The position numbers and the translations under genes are program-made. A DNA stretch of 64,000 nt from positions 372,001 to 436,000 of the forward strand of contig NZ_SNWQ01000001.1 of NCBI RefSeq assembly GCF_004361855.1, read 5' to 3'. The notes under the pieces are model-generated. The model was not told the DNA's origin. It saw only the letters and a program-made list of their open reading frames with translations, and ran no database searches. Shown piece after piece: positions 49,974-58,788 of the stretch; positions within the stretch are counted from its first letter, which is position 1, and each line of letters starts with the position of its first letter. This DNA comes from Kribbella caucasensis (lineage in GTDB: Bacteria; Actinomycetota; Actinomycetes; Propionibacteriales; Kribbellaceae).

Positions 49974-51005
49974 TCAGGGCCGGAGCAAGGTCTTGATCGC
50001 GCGGCGCTCGTGCATCGCTTTGTAGCCCTCGGCCACATCCGCCAGCGGCAACTCGAGGTCGAAGACCAGTCCGGGGTTGATCTCGCCGGCCAGCACGTCC
50101 GCCATCAGTTCCGGCAGGTACGCCCGGACCGGCGCGACCCCACCGGCCAGCCCGACGTTCTTGCCGAACATCCGCCCGATCGGGATCTCCACCCCATGCG
50201 GTACGCCGACGAACCCGACCGTCGACCCGGCCCGTGCGACTGCGAACGCAGTCTTGAACGACTGATCCGTCCCGACACACTCCAGTACCGCGTCCGCGCC
50301 GACCCCGTCGGTCAGTTCCAGTACCGCGTCCCGGGCAGCGTCACCGCGTTCGGCAATGATGTGCGTGGCACCGAATTCCTTCGCGATCTTCTGCCGTGAC
50401 TCGTGCCGCGACAACGCGACCACCCGCTCGGCCCCCATCCGAACCGCGGACAGTACGCCGCAAAGCCCGACCGCACCATCACCGACGACCACAACGGTGT
50501 GACCAGGTTCCACTCGCGCGGCGCGAGCGGCATGCCAGCCGGTACCCATCACGTCGGACAGGGTCAGCAACGACGGGATCAACGCGTCGTCGGGGACGTC
50601 GGGGGTCGCGACGAGCGTGCCATCGGCGTACGGGACCTTCGCCCATTCGCCCTGGCCGCCATCCGCGCGGGGTCCGCCGATGCCGACGATGTTCTGGCAG
50701 ACGGACTGGTAGCCGGCCAGGCAGTTCGGGCAGGTGCCGTCGCTCGCCACGAACGGCGTGACGACGAAGTCGCCCGGCTTGACGGTCCGGACGTCCGCGC
50801 CGACCTCGCGCACGATGCCGACGTATTCATGCCCGATCCGGCTGCCCGGGGTGATCTTGTTCTCGCCCCGATAGGGCCACAGATCCGACCCGCAGATGCA
50901 CCCGGCCACGATCTCGATCACGGCATCCGTCGGATCCTCGATCACCGGATCCGGCACCTCCGACAGCCGGACGTCGAACGGGGCATGAATAGTCGTCGCT
51001 CGCAT
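49974..51005 (-). CDS. Zinc-dependent alcohol dehydrogenase (MDR family)
   Basis: A 343-residue medium-chain dehydrogenase. Catalytic zinc ligands are in CICGSDLWPYRG (Cys) and GHEYVG (His-Glu); the structural-zinc loop is GTCPNCLAGYQSVC, with the third cysteine replaced as in this subfamily. The Rossmann motif is VVVVGDGAVGLCGV. It oxidises an unknown alcohol or polyol with NAD(P). ATG 51005 begins the conserved MRATTIHAPFDVRLSEVPDP; the longer frame is not supported. It is a single gene in the direction of the sugar ABC operon's 5' end but separated by 216 bp. Confidence 0.9.
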   Translation of the reverse strand: MRATTIHAPFDVRLSEVPDPVIEDPTDAVIEIVAGCICGSDLWPYRGENKITPGSRIGHEYVGIVREVGADVRTVKPGDFVVTPFVASDGTCPNCLAGYQSVCQNIVGIGGPRADGGQGEWAKVPYADGTLVATPDVPDDALIPSLLTLSDVMGTGWHAARAARVEPGHTVVVVGDGAVGLCGVLSAVRMGAERVVALSRHESRQKIAKEFGATHIIAERGDAARDAVLELTDGVGADAVLECVGTDQSFKTAFAVARAGSTVGFVGVPHGVEIPIGRMFGKNVGLAGGVAPVRAYLPELMADVLAGEINPGLVFDLELPLADVAEGYKAMHERRAIKTLLRP

Positions 51006-51037
51006 GCCCGTCACCCTACGACCTCGCGTCCGCCCGC

Positions 51038-51124
51038 ATCTCAAAGGCGGACCTCTGAGCTGCATGGTTAGCCCATCAGATTCCGAGGGGGTAACCATGC
51101 GGCTGGAAGGTTAGCCTCTGAGAT
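51038..51124. repeat. Family A nested palindromic element, copy 2
   Basis: Degraded left arm ATCTCAAAGGCGGACC (51038-51053) and intact right arm GGTTAGCCTCTGAGAT (51109-51124); the inner stem is ATGGTTA / TAACCAT with CATCAGATTCCGAGGGGG between. It fills the gap between the flavin reductase end and the alcohol dehydrogenase start. Confidence 0.75.
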
Positions 51125-51165
51125 GTCGGCGGCGGCGGCGGGCGCGGGCGAGTGGGTGGCGGTTG

Positions 51166-51684
51166 CTAGAGGGCGATGTAGCGGCCTCGGCGGTGGATGA
51201 GTGCCGGTTGGTCGTCGGGGAGGAGTTCGACGTGGGCGATTTCGAGGTGGACTTGGAGGGACCAGCCGACTTCGGGTGGGGCGTCGGAGACGAGGCGGCA
51301 GCCGGCCCAGGTGGTGACGCCGACCGGGGCCGGACCCCAGTCCGTGTCGGTCCAGTCGATCATGCGGAACGGGCCGCCCGGTGCCGGTGCGACGTAGCCG
51401 AAGGCGTCGGCGAGTTGCTGGTGCGGTCCGCCCAATAGCGAAACCACAGCGGTCTTTGCCGAGCGCAACGTTTCCCAGAGGTCGGAGTCCGGGTCGATCA
51501 GGCCGACCACGATCCCCGGATCCCCGTCCGCGACCAGCATTGACGACACGGTCAGCCCGGCCCGCGTTCCGCCGTACGAGCTGGTCCACAGCCCGACCGG
51601 CGACGGCAGCCGCCCGCGGAACCGGCGTACCGGCTTCCGCTCGGACTCCGCGTCCATGAACGGATGGTCCCCGTGAATCGTCAT
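51166..51684 (-). CDS. Flavin reductase-like (split-barrel FMN-binding) protein
   Basis: A 172-residue protein of the flavin reductase/pyridoxamine-oxidase-like split barrel. RFRGRLPSPVGLWTSSYGGT and GLTVSSMLVADGDPGIVVGL are the FMN-binding strand pair of the flavin reductase domain; LLGGPHQQLADAFGYVAPAP follows. It would reduce flavin with NAD(P)H or act as a small flavoprotein oxidoreductase. ATG 51684 is preferred over 51717, whose first residues are not conserved in type. Downstream of the serine hydrolase gene with a family B hairpin between them. Confidence 0.8.
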   Translation of the reverse strand: MTIHGDHPFMDAESERKPVRRFRGRLPSPVGLWTSSYGGTRAGLTVSSMLVADGDPGIVVGLIDPDSDLWETLRSAKTAVVSLLGGPHQQLADAFGYVAPAPGGPFRMIDWTDTDWGPAPVGVTTWAGCRLVSDAPPEVGWSLQVHLEIAHVELLPDDQPALIHRRGRYIAL

Positions 51685-51719
51685 CCCCGCCACCTTCCCA
51701 CACTGTGTCTTTCCCACAA

Positions 51720-51761
51720 CGTCCGAAGAACCGCGGCCTAGAGCGCTCGTTTCTTCGGACG
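51720..51761. repeat. Family B palindromic element, copy 2
   Basis: CGTCCGAAGAA / TTCTTCGGACG arms, 11 bp perfect, around a 20-nt centre. Its reverse complement matches 38 of 42 bases of copy 1 at 17.0 kb. It ends exactly at the base before the hydrolase stop codon, on the downstream side. Confidence 0.85.
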
Positions 51762-53150
51762 CTACGCGGTGCGGACGCGGTCGGGCAGGTGGAACGCGTC
51801 GATGGGGTGGAGGAGGAGGCCGCTGGAACCGCGGACGGACTCCACCGCGCCATCACCAGAAAACGTGTAGCGATAGGTCTCGCCGTAGGCGCCATAGCCG
51901 GTGCCACCGCCGGTGACCAGGAGACTGCAGTCGTCGATGGGCTCCAGGGTCTGCGGTTCGACCGTCGGATCCAAGGCAGTCGGGTCGAGCGCATACAGCC
52001 GGCCGCCGAGGACCGCGATGTCGACCACGCCCCACAGATTCGCGAACCGACCGGTGAAGCGCGCCAGATCCGCACCCTCGCCACGGTCCTTCGACTCAGC
52101 GAGGTCGACCAGCTTCAACAGCACCTCGGCGAGCTGTACGGCCGGACCGTCGATCGCGTTGGTCAGCACGGCCACCGCGATCCGGCGTCCCTGGTCGACC
52201 AGGGACCGGGTGATGTGCCCCGGATACCCGCCGCCGTGCCCGAACACGTCCCGCTTGGCGACCTTCACGACCATCAATCCCAGCCCGTACCTCGGCCCGT
52301 CCTCCGCACCGGTCTGCCAGAGCGGATGCTGCATCAGCCGTTTGGACTTGTCGGACAGGAGCCGGTCGTCACCATGCAGATGCGCAGACCAATAGGTGAC
52401 CAGATCCCGCGCGGTCCCGTAGAACCCAGTCGCCGCCGCGAGCGCACGCGTATCGACGTGCTCGATCGGCACCCGCGCGGCCGAGTAGGCCAGCGAGCTG
52501 TACCCCGACGCGTACTCGGCGCCGCGCGATGGTTCCAGTTCCGGACCGAGATCGTTCAGCCCGAGCTTGCCGACGATCGTGGTCCGCACGTGCTCGGCAT
52601 ACGACGTCCCCGTGACCGCCTCGATCACCAGGCCGAGCAGGCCGTAACCGATGTTCGAGTACTTGAACCGCTCGTTCTCCGGGATCACCGCGGACCCGGC
52701 GTCGCGCAGTACGGCGAGCAGCTGGTCGCGATCCGGGAACGGCATCGCGAGCTGCCAGAAGTCGGCCTCGCGGCTGTCCCGGGTAACGCCGCCCGCGTGG
52801 CTCAGCAGGTCGCGCAGGGTCAGCTCACCAAGCGGGGTGCCGACAAGCTCGGTGACGTGCATCGCGGCCTTGTCGTCCAGCCGGAGCCGGCCCTGCTCGA
52901 CCAGTTGCAGCACTGCGGTCGCGGTGAACGTCTTCGAGTGCGACGCGATCCGGAACAGGTGCTGCTCGGTGAGCTCGACGCCTCCTTCGACGTCGGCCAG
53001 CCCGTACGCCGCCGAGTAGGCGACCCGATCCGCGGCGTACACGGCCGCCTGGACGCCCGGAATCCGTTGATACCGCTGGTTGAACGCCAACCAGCGGTCG
53101 TAGTACGCGAGTGCTTCGGTCACGTTCGCGGGGTCCGGCGCATCAGACAT
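51762..53150 (-). CDS. Serine hydrolase, beta-lactamase class C-like
   Basis: A 462-residue penicillin-binding-protein-like hydrolase. The SxxK motif is SHSK (FRIASHSKTFTATAVLQLVE), the second motif is YSN (FKYSNIGYGLLGLVI), and the third is HGGG (GHGGGYPGH), all in order. A C-terminal ~120-residue beta domain follows. There is no signal peptide, so it is cytoplasmic, more like an esterase or peptidase than a secreted beta-lactamase. ATG 53150 is chosen; it overlaps the end of paaN by 8 bp, so it may be co-transcribed with paaN although a role in phenylacetate catabolism is not evident. Confidence 0.88.
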   Translation of the reverse strand: MSDAPDPANVTEALAYYDRWLAFNQRYQRIPGVQAAVYAADRVAYSAAYGLADVEGGVELTEQHLFRIASHSKTFTATAVLQLVEQGRLRLDDKAAMHVTELVGTPLGELTLRDLLSHAGGVTRDSREADFWQLAMPFPDRDQLLAVLRDAGSAVIPENERFKYSNIGYGLLGLVIEAVTGTSYAEHVRTTIVGKLGLNDLGPELEPSRGAEYASGYSSLAYSAARVPIEHVDTRALAAATGFYGTARDLVTYWSAHLHGDDRLLSDKSKRLMQHPLWQTGAEDGPRYGLGLMVVKVAKRDVFGHGGGYPGHITRSLVDQGRRIAVAVLTNAIDGPAVQLAEVLLKLVDLAESKDRGEGADLARFTGRFANLWGVVDIAVLGGRLYALDPTALDPTVEPQTLEPIDDCSLLVTGGGTGYGAYGETYRYTFSGDGAVESVRGSSGLLLHPIDAFHLPDRVRTA

Positions 53151-54816
53151 GACGCCTAGACTGAATGACGCGGAAGCGACTCGCAACGTAAGCGCCGTCG
53201 GTGTACGTGGCGTTCGCGGCAGGATTCGCGCCGGTGCCGTGGAAGTCGCTGAAAGCAGCCGATTGATTGACGAAGACCTGGCCGGTCAGGTTCTCCGACA
53301 GCGCCACGCCGACCTCGAGGGCAGCTTCACGAGCGGTGTCCAAGACGTCCTCGCTGGTCGAGTAGATCCCGGCCGTCATCGCACCACCCGCGGTGACCGT
53401 CTGCCGGAACAGCTCGATCGACTCGTCGGTGCCGCCGGTGCGGACCACGAACGACACCGGCCCGAAGCACTCGCGCCCGTAGACCTCCTCGGCCTTCGCG
53501 TCGATCGCGACCAGCAGCGGCGTCCGAACAACCGCGGCGGGAAAGGCCGGATGCGTGATCGCGCGGGACTCCAGCACGACGTCGCCGTACTCCGGGGCCT
53601 TCTCGAGCCGGGAGATCACGGCGGGGTTCACGATGCCGCCGAGCAGTTCGACCGCGCGGGCGTCGTCAGCGAGCAGCTTGCCGATCGAGTTCGCGATCCC
53701 GGCGCCGACCTCGTCGAACGACTTGGGTCCCTCGTCGGTCTGGATCCCACCGGCCGGGACGAACAGGTTCTGGGTCGTGGTGCACATCTGTCCGGAGTAC
53801 AGGGCGAGGGTGAAGGCGAGGTTGTTGCAGAGCGCCTTGAACGAGTCGGTCGAGTCGATGATGACCGCGTTCACGCCGGCCTTCTCGGTGAAGACCTCGG
53901 CCTGGGTGGCGTTCTGCTCCAGCCACTGGCCGAACTCGCTGCCGCCGGTGAAGTCGATCAGCTTCACCTCGGGCCGCTGCGCAAGCGGTTTCGCCAGGCC
54001 GTCGCCGGGCTGCTCAGCGGCCAGCGTCACGAGGTTCGGGTCGAAACCGGCCTCGGTGAGCACCTCGCGGCACACGTCGACGGTGATCGCGAGCGGCAGG
54101 ACGGCGAGCGGGTGCGGCTTGACCACGACGGCGTTGCCGGTGACGAGGGAGGCGAACAGGCCGGGCCAGGAGTTCCAGGTCGGGAAGGTGTTGCAGCCGA
54201 TCACCAGCGCGACCCCGCGGCCGACGACGGTGAAGTTCTTCTGCATCCGGATCGGGTCGCCCTTGGCCGGCTTCTCCCAGACCGCCTCGGCGGGGTACCG
54301 GTTCATCTCCTCGTACGCATAAGCGATCGCCTCCAGCGCGCGGTCGAGCGCGTGCGCGCCGCCGGCCTGGAACGCCATCACGAACGCCTGACCACTGGTG
54401 AACTGGACCGCGTTGGCCAGCTCGAAGACGCGCTTGTGCAGCCGGTCGAGGATCTCGCACGTGACCCCGACGCGCGTCTCGATCCCGCCCTTTCGCCAGT
54501 CGATCATGCCCTTCCGGGCAGCCGCGAGCAGCTCATCCAGGCCGGCCTCGGTGGTCCGCGGGTACTGCACCTGCAACGGCAGCCCGTACGGCGACTGCTC
54601 GGTGCTGACCGTGCCGTCCGACCCCGGCGTCTCGACCGGGTACGTCGTCCCGAGGTGCGCCTCGAACGCGGCCTTGCCGTCCGCGGCGGCGGTCTCGCCG
54701 TACACCCGCGGGCTGGGCGACTCCGGGAACGCGGAGTAGTAGCCCCGACTGCGGATCGCGGCCAGTGCGCCGTCCAGGCGGTCGCGGTGCGCGGAGAACC
54801 AATCGGTACCGGTCAT
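53143..54816 (-). CDS. paaN: Phenylacetic acid degradation protein PaaN (aldehyde dehydrogenase family)
   Basis: A 557-residue aldehyde dehydrogenase-fold protein. WFSAHRDRLDGALAAIRSRG, GYYSAFPESPSPRVYG and GMIDWRKGGIETRVGVTCEI are characteristic of actinobacterial PaaN. The ALDH core has GCNTFPTWNSWPGLFASLVT, DFTGGSEFGQWLEQNA and the catalytic cysteine in YSGQMCTTTQNLFVP. It likely handles the ring-opened semialdehyde of the phenylacetyl-CoA pathway, the task of the PaaZ dehydrogenase domain. It is divergent from paaI-thiolase-paaK over a 103-bp spacer, which fixes the assignment. The paaABCDE oxygenase genes are not in this window. Confidence 0.92.
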   Translation of the reverse strand: MTGTDWFSAHRDRLDGALAAIRSRGYYSAFPESPSPRVYGETAAADGKAAFEAHLGTTYPVETPGSDGTVSTEQSPYGLPLQVQYPRTTEAGLDELLAAARKGMIDWRKGGIETRVGVTCEILDRLHKRVFELANAVQFTSGQAFVMAFQAGGAHALDRALEAIAYAYEEMNRYPAEAVWEKPAKGDPIRMQKNFTVVGRGVALVIGCNTFPTWNSWPGLFASLVTGNAVVVKPHPLAVLPLAITVDVCREVLTEAGFDPNLVTLAAEQPGDGLAKPLAQRPEVKLIDFTGGSEFGQWLEQNATQAEVFTEKAGVNAVIIDSTDSFKALCNNLAFTLALYSGQMCTTTQNLFVPAGGIQTDEGPKSFDEVGAGIANSIGKLLADDARAVELLGGIVNPAVISRLEKAPEYGDVVLESRAITHPAFPAAVVRTPLLVAIDAKAEEVYGRECFGPVSFVVRTGGTDESIELFRQTVTAGGAMTAGIYSTSEDVLDTAREAALEVGVALSENLTGQVFVNQSAAFSDFHGTGANPAANATYTDGAYVASRFRVIQSRRHV

Positions 54817-54919
54817 GAGGTGCGCTCCAAGCTTCGGTGGTCTAGCCAGCCTAAATGTTACAGTCATTGCTCGGTCTGGGGATAGAGTGTCACAACAGCC
54901 CTTTCGGTCAGGTGGACTC
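54817..54919. promoter_or_regulatory. Divergent promoter region of the paa genes
   Basis: The 103-bp spacer holds ATGTTACAGTCATTGC (54855-54870) and a possible rightward -10 TAGAGT (54883). No clear inverted operator is visible. Confidence 0.35.
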
Positions 54920-55345
54920 ATGGGTGAAGAACTGGCGGCCCGGGTTGCCGCGGCGATGTGGGCCGAGGACACGGCCAGCGCCGCCCTGGGCATGCGGATC
55001 GTCGACGTCGGTGAAGGTACGGCGGAGGTGGAGATGACGGTTCGCGAAGACATGGTGAACGGGCACGGCATCGCGCATGGTGGATTCGTGTTCTGCCTGG
55101 CCGACTCCGCGTTCGCCTTCGCCTGCAACTCGCGCAACCAGGTCAGCGTCGCGCAGGCGTGCGACATCGTCTTCGTCGCCCCGGCCCAGCGCGGCGACCG
55201 GCTCGTCGCCGAGGCGCGGGAGCGGACGTCGTACGGCCGCAACGGCATCTACGACGTGACCGTCCGCCGCGGCAACGAGGTGATCGCCGAGTTCCGCGGC
55301 CGCAGCCGCCAGTTGTCCGGCACAGTCATCAAGGAGGATTCATGA
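54920..55345 (+). CDS. paaI: Phenylacetyl-CoA pathway thioesterase PaaI
   Basis: A 141-residue hotdog-fold acyl-CoA thioesterase. GMRIVDVGEGTAEVEMTV, VNGHGIAHGGFVFCLADSAF (the active-site HGG-x-F-x-LAD motif) and RTSYGRNGIYDVTVRRGNEV are clear PaaI signatures. In the phenylacetate pathway it clears dead-end CoA esters, protecting the CoA pool. ATG 54920 agrees with the family length; the upstream in-frame extension is promoter DNA. The stop overlaps the thiolase ATG (ATGA) with AGGAGG inside its 3' end. Confidence 0.92.
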   Translation: MGEELAARVAAAMWAEDTASAALGMRIVDVGEGTAEVEMTVREDMVNGHGIAHGGFVFCLADSAFAFACNSRNQVSVAQACDIVFVAPAQRGDRLVAEARERTSYGRNGIYDVTVRRGNEVIAEFRGRSRQLSGTVIKEDS

Positions 55346-56547
55346 CCCGCGTGGCCTACCTGGTCGACGGCGTCCGTACCCCGATCGGCCGGTACGGCGG
55401 CGCGCTCGCCGCGGTCCGCCCGGACGATCTCGCGGCGCATGTCGTCTCGTCGTTGCTGGCCCGGTATCCCGGCCTGGACCCGGCGTCGGTGGACGACGTC
55501 GTGCTGGGCTGCGCGAACCAGGCCGGCGAGGACAACCGGAACGTGGCGCGGATGGCCGTATTGCTCGCCGGGCTGCCGGAAAGCGTCCCGGGTTCGACGA
55601 TCAACCGGCTCTGCGGGTCGGGTCTGGACGCCGTCGCTTCGGCCGCGCGCTCGATCATCGCGGGCGACAACTCGGTGGTGATCGCCGGTGGGGTCGAGTC
55701 GATGTCGCGGGCACCGTTTGCGATGCCCAAGGCAACTACCCCGTTCTCCCGATCGGCGGAGATCTTCGACACGACGATCGGCTGGCGGTTCGTGAATCCC
55801 TTGCTGCAAAGGCAGTACGGGATCGACTCGATGCCCGAGACCGCCGAGAACGTGGCCGCCGACTTCGGCGTATCCCGCGAGGACCAGGACCTGTTCGCGT
55901 TGCGCAGTCAACAGCGCGCCGCCAAGGCTCAGGCGAACGGACGGCTGGCCGAGGAGATCGTGCCGGTCTCGATTCCCGGCAAACGTGGCGCGGTCACCGT
56001 GGTCGAGGTCGACGAGCATCCCCGCGAGACGTCGCTGGAAGCCCTTGCAGCGTTGAAGACTCCGTTCCGCGAACCCGGCACCGTGACCGCCGGCAACGCA
56101 TCCGGCGTCAACGACGGAGCCGCGGCGCTGCTGGTGATGAGCGGCGAAGCGGTCGAGCGACTCGGCGTCACCCCGCTGGCCCGGATCGTCGGCACCGCGG
56201 CGGCCGGGGTCCCACCGCGGATCATGGGCATCGGCCCGGCGCCCGCGACCCGCAAGCTCCTCGGCCGCACCGGCGTCGCCCTTTCCGACGTCGACGTGAT
56301 CGAGCTGAACGAGGCCTTCGCCTCCCAATCGCTCGCAGTACTACGTGACCTCGGCCTCCCCGACGACGCCGAGCACGTCAACCCCAACGGCGGCGCCATC
56401 GCGCTCGGTCACCCCCTCGGCATGTCCGGCGCCCGCCTCGCTCTGACCGCCGCACTCGAGCTTCGCCACCGCGACGCCGGGTACGCGCTGACCACGATGT
56501 GCATCGGCGTCGGCCAAGGCATCGCCACCCTCTTGGCCCGCCCCTGA
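55342..56547 (+). CDS. paaJ: Thiolase, 3-oxoadipyl-CoA thiolase type
   Basis: A 401-residue degradative thiolase. The N-terminal [20 protein letters not shown], the acylated cysteine in [57 protein letters not shown] with the catalytic His, and the second catalytic cysteine in [15 protein letters not shown] are all present. [16 protein letters not shown] is typical of PcaF/PaaJ, which cleaves 3-oxoadipyl-CoA to succinyl-CoA and acetyl-CoA, the last step of phenylacetate breakdown. AGGAGG 5 nt upstream of ATG; followed 18 bp later by paaK. Confidence 0.9.
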   Translation: MTRVAYLVDGVRTPIGRYGGALAAVRPDDLAAHVVSSLLARYPGLDPASVDDVVLGCANQAGEDNRNVARMAVLLAGLPESVPGSTINRLCGSGLDAVASAARSIIAGDNSVVIAGGVESMSRAPFAMPKATTPFSRSAEIFDTTIGWRFVNPLLQRQYGIDSMPETAENVAADFGVSREDQDLFALRSQQRAAKAQANGRLAEEIVPVSIPGKRGAVTVVEVDEHPRETSLEALAALKTPFREPGTVTAGNASGVNDGAAALLVMSGEAVERLGVTPLARIVGTAAAGVPPRIMGIGPAPATRKLLGRTGVALSDVDVIELNEAFASQSLAVLRDLGLPDDAEHVNPNGGAIALGHPLGMSGARLALTAALELRHRDAGYALTTMCIGVGQGIATLLARP

Positions 56548-56565
56548 TTTCGGAGGCGTTGTTTC

Positions 56566-57873
56566 ATGACGGACTTCTTAGGAGATCCGTGCCCGGTCGA
56601 GCTCCAGGACGACGGCGAGAAGCTGTCGACCGACGAACTCCGAACGCGGCAACTCGTCCAGCTCCAGACGACCGTGCGCGCGGCGTACGAGAATGTGCCG
56701 CACTATCGGGCCGCCCTCGACAGTGTGGGGTTCAAGCCGGGCGACCTGCGGGAGTTGTCCGATCTGGGCCGGCTGCCATTCACCGGTAAACAGGATCTGC
56801 GGGAGAACTACCCCTTCGGTATGTTCGCCGTACCCCGCTCCGAGGTGGTCCGCATCCACGCCTCCTCCGGTACGACGGGACGGCCGACCGTGGTCGGGTA
56901 CACCCGGGGTGACATCGATCGATGGGCCGACCTGATCGCCCGGTCGATCCGCGCGGCTGGTGGACGTGCGGGCGACGTTTGCCACGTGGCCTACGGATAC
57001 GGGCTGTTCACCGGCGGATTGGGCGCGCACTACGGCGCCGAACGGCTCGGGTGCACGGTGGTCCCGGTGTCCGGCGGGATGACCGAACGACAGGTCGACC
57101 TGATCCGCGATTTCGGTGCTCAGATCGTCATGGTGACCCCGTCGTACTTCCTGTCCATCCTCGACGAGATGGATGCCCGCGGCATGGATCCGCGCGAAAC
57201 CTCTTTGCGGGTAGGAATTTTCGGGGCCGAACCGTGGACCGAGCAGATGCGCACCGAGGTGGAGAGCCGGACCGGGATGCACGCGGTCGACATCTACGGG
57301 CTGTCCGAGGTGATGGGGCCCGGTGTCGCGCAGGAATGCGTGGAGACCAAGGACGGACTGCACATCTGGGAGGACCACTTCTACCCGGAGATCATGGACC
57401 CGGTGACCGGCGAGGTGCTGCCCGACGGCGAACTCGGCGAGCTGGTCTTCACCACGCTGACCAAGGAGGCGTTCCCGGTACTGCGCTACCGCACGCGCGA
57501 CCTGACCCGGCTACTGCCCGGAACCGCACGGCCGGGGATGCGCCGGATGGAGAAGATCACCGGGCGCACCGACGACATGATGATCGTCCGGGGCGTGAAC
57601 GTGTTCCCCACCCAGATCGAGGAACAGATCCTGCTGGTGGAAGGCCTCACTCCGCATTACCTGTGCGTCCTGACCCGTCCGGGCCGACTCGACGAGCTCA
57701 CGGTCCGGGTCGAGGCCGCACCCGGTCTGACCGACCACGGCCCACCCGCGGCGGCCCTCTCACACCGGATCAAGACCCACATCGGCATCACCGCAACCGT
57801 CGAGGTTCTGCCTCCGCACGCCCTCGAACGCTCCCTAGGCAAGGCCAAACGCATCAGCGACCAACGCCACTGA
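56566..57873 (+). CDS. paaK: Phenylacetate-CoA ligase
   Basis: A 435-residue adenylate-forming ligase that activates phenylacetate to phenylacetyl-CoA, the first step of the pathway. Signatures are FGMFAVPRSEVVRIHASSGT with SSGTTGRPT (ATP loop), YGYGLFTGGLGAHYGAERLG, YGLSEVMGPGVAQEC and the hinge region ITGRTDDMMIVRGVNVFPTQ. The C-terminal lysine lies in ERSLGKAKRI. It closes the paaI-thiolase-paaK operon. A large family A palindrome sits in the convergent gap to the DUF433 gene. Confidence 0.95.
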   Translation: MTDFLGDPCPVELQDDGEKLSTDELRTRQLVQLQTTVRAAYENVPHYRAALDSVGFKPGDLRELSDLGRLPFTGKQDLRENYPFGMFAVPRSEVVRIHASSGTTGRPTVVGYTRGDIDRWADLIARSIRAAGGRAGDVCHVAYGYGLFTGGLGAHYGAERLGCTVVPVSGGMTERQVDLIRDFGAQIVMVTPSYFLSILDEMDARGMDPRETSLRVGIFGAEPWTEQMRTEVESRTGMHAVDIYGLSEVMGPGVAQECVETKDGLHIWEDHFYPEIMDPVTGEVLPDGELGELVFTTLTKEAFPVLRYRTRDLTRLLPGTARPGMRRMEKITGRTDDMMIVRGVNVFPTQIEEQILLVEGLTPHYLCVLTRPGRLDELTVRVEAAPGLTDHGPPAAALSHRIKTHIGITATVEVLPPHALERSLGKAKRISDQRH

Positions 57874-57881
57874 CGTTGCGC

Positions 57882-57986
57882 CCTCACCAAATCTCAGAGG
57901 CTAACCTCCGCTGTTGATGGTTGCCCACTCAGATTCCCAGGGGGCAACCATCAACCGCGGAGGTTAGCCTTCGAGATTCGGTGAGG
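57882..57986. repeat. Family A nested palindromic element, copy 3 (largest)
   Basis: A 105-bp nearly continuous palindrome: outer CCTCACC/GGTGAGG, then ATCTCAGAGGCTAACCTCCG with its partner, then GTTGATGGTTGCCC / GGGCAACCATCAAC around ACTCAGATTCCCAGG. It lies between convergent genes and could act as a bidirectional terminator. Confidence 0.9.
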
Positions 57987-57993
57987 AGGGGGG

Positions 57994-58752
57994 TCAGGTG
58001 AGGGGGATTGTGGGGGCGGGGTCGTCGAGGTGGGGGCGCCGGCGGGTTGGGGTGGGGCGGATGTGGGGGCGGACTAGGGCCTCGACTTCGAAGTCTTCGA
58101 GGCCGAACTTGGTGGCGATCGCGTGGTACGGCTCGCCGGCGCGCGCGTGGTCGACCACGTCCTCGACCCGGATCAGCTCGACCTCGCCGGGCCCGGCCGC
58201 GTTCCCGGCGCCTTCGAGGATGGGCTGGCCGTACGAGCGGAGCGGATCCACCAGCACGTCGACGTCGGAGTACACGACCAGGCGGAGCGTGGCGGCGTAC
58301 CCGTCGTCGGCCCAGCCCACGGCGGCGGAGCCGCGGCGTACGACGCCGGGGAGACCGCCTTGGCTGTCGCGGATCCGTTCCCAAGCGGGATCCCGGCCCT
58401 CGGCGGCGATCTCGATCAGCAGGTCGCGGCCGTCGTGCGCGAGGCCCTGCCAGGCCAGTGGATAGTGGCGACCGGCCTTGGAGCGCAGGGCAACGGCCGC
58501 GTCGCCGATCGCCTGCAGGGAAAGGCCCGCCTGCCGCAACTGCCGCAGCATGTGCGTCTCGACCAGACCGGCGAAGGTGATCGTCGCCTCCCCGCGGCCG
58601 GGTGACTCGACGGCCTCCAGCGCGCCCGAACGCAGCCAGTGGCCCAGCGTCGTCGCGGGGAGCCCAAGGTGCAGGGAAACCTCGGCCCGGGTGTAGCTGG
58701 GCAGGTCAAACCGTGGATCCACGTCACGCAACCTCACTTGCGGAGATGTCAC
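57994..58752 (-). CDS. MerR-like HTH plus DUF433 protein
   Basis: A 252-residue protein. Residues ~15-70 hold a helix-turn-helix (SYTRAEVSLHLGLPATTLGH, then ETHMLRQLRQAGLSLQAIGD) and the C-terminal ~60 residues fit DUF433 (VDPLRSYGQPILEG, then VVDHARAGEPYHAIATKFGL), a domain found in VapB-like antitoxins. No toxin gene is next to it, so it is not a clear toxin-antitoxin pair; a regulator role is inferred. The GTG 58752 start touches a GAGG, leaving no spacer, so a later GTG (58737 or 58722) may be the true start. Confidence 0.75.
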   Translation of the reverse strand: MTSPQVRLRDVDPRFDLPSYTRAEVSLHLGLPATTLGHWLRSGALEAVESPGRGEATITFAGLVETHMLRQLRQAGLSLQAIGDAAVALRSKAGRHYPLAWQGLAHDGRDLLIEIAAEGRDPAWERIRDSQGGLPGVVRRGSAAVGWADDGYAATLRLVVYSDVDVLVDPLRSYGQPILEGAGNAAGPGEVELIRVEDVVDHARAGEPYHAIATKFGLEDFEVEALVRPHIRPTPTRRRPHLDDPAPTIPLT

Positions 58753-58788
58753 CCTCAGACCGACAGGATGCCAGTCCGGAGGGACATC

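Noticed and set aside
57994-58752. Toxin-antitoxin locus based on the DUF433 domain
   Set aside because: No small toxin-like ORF (such as a PIN protein) is adjacent on either side.
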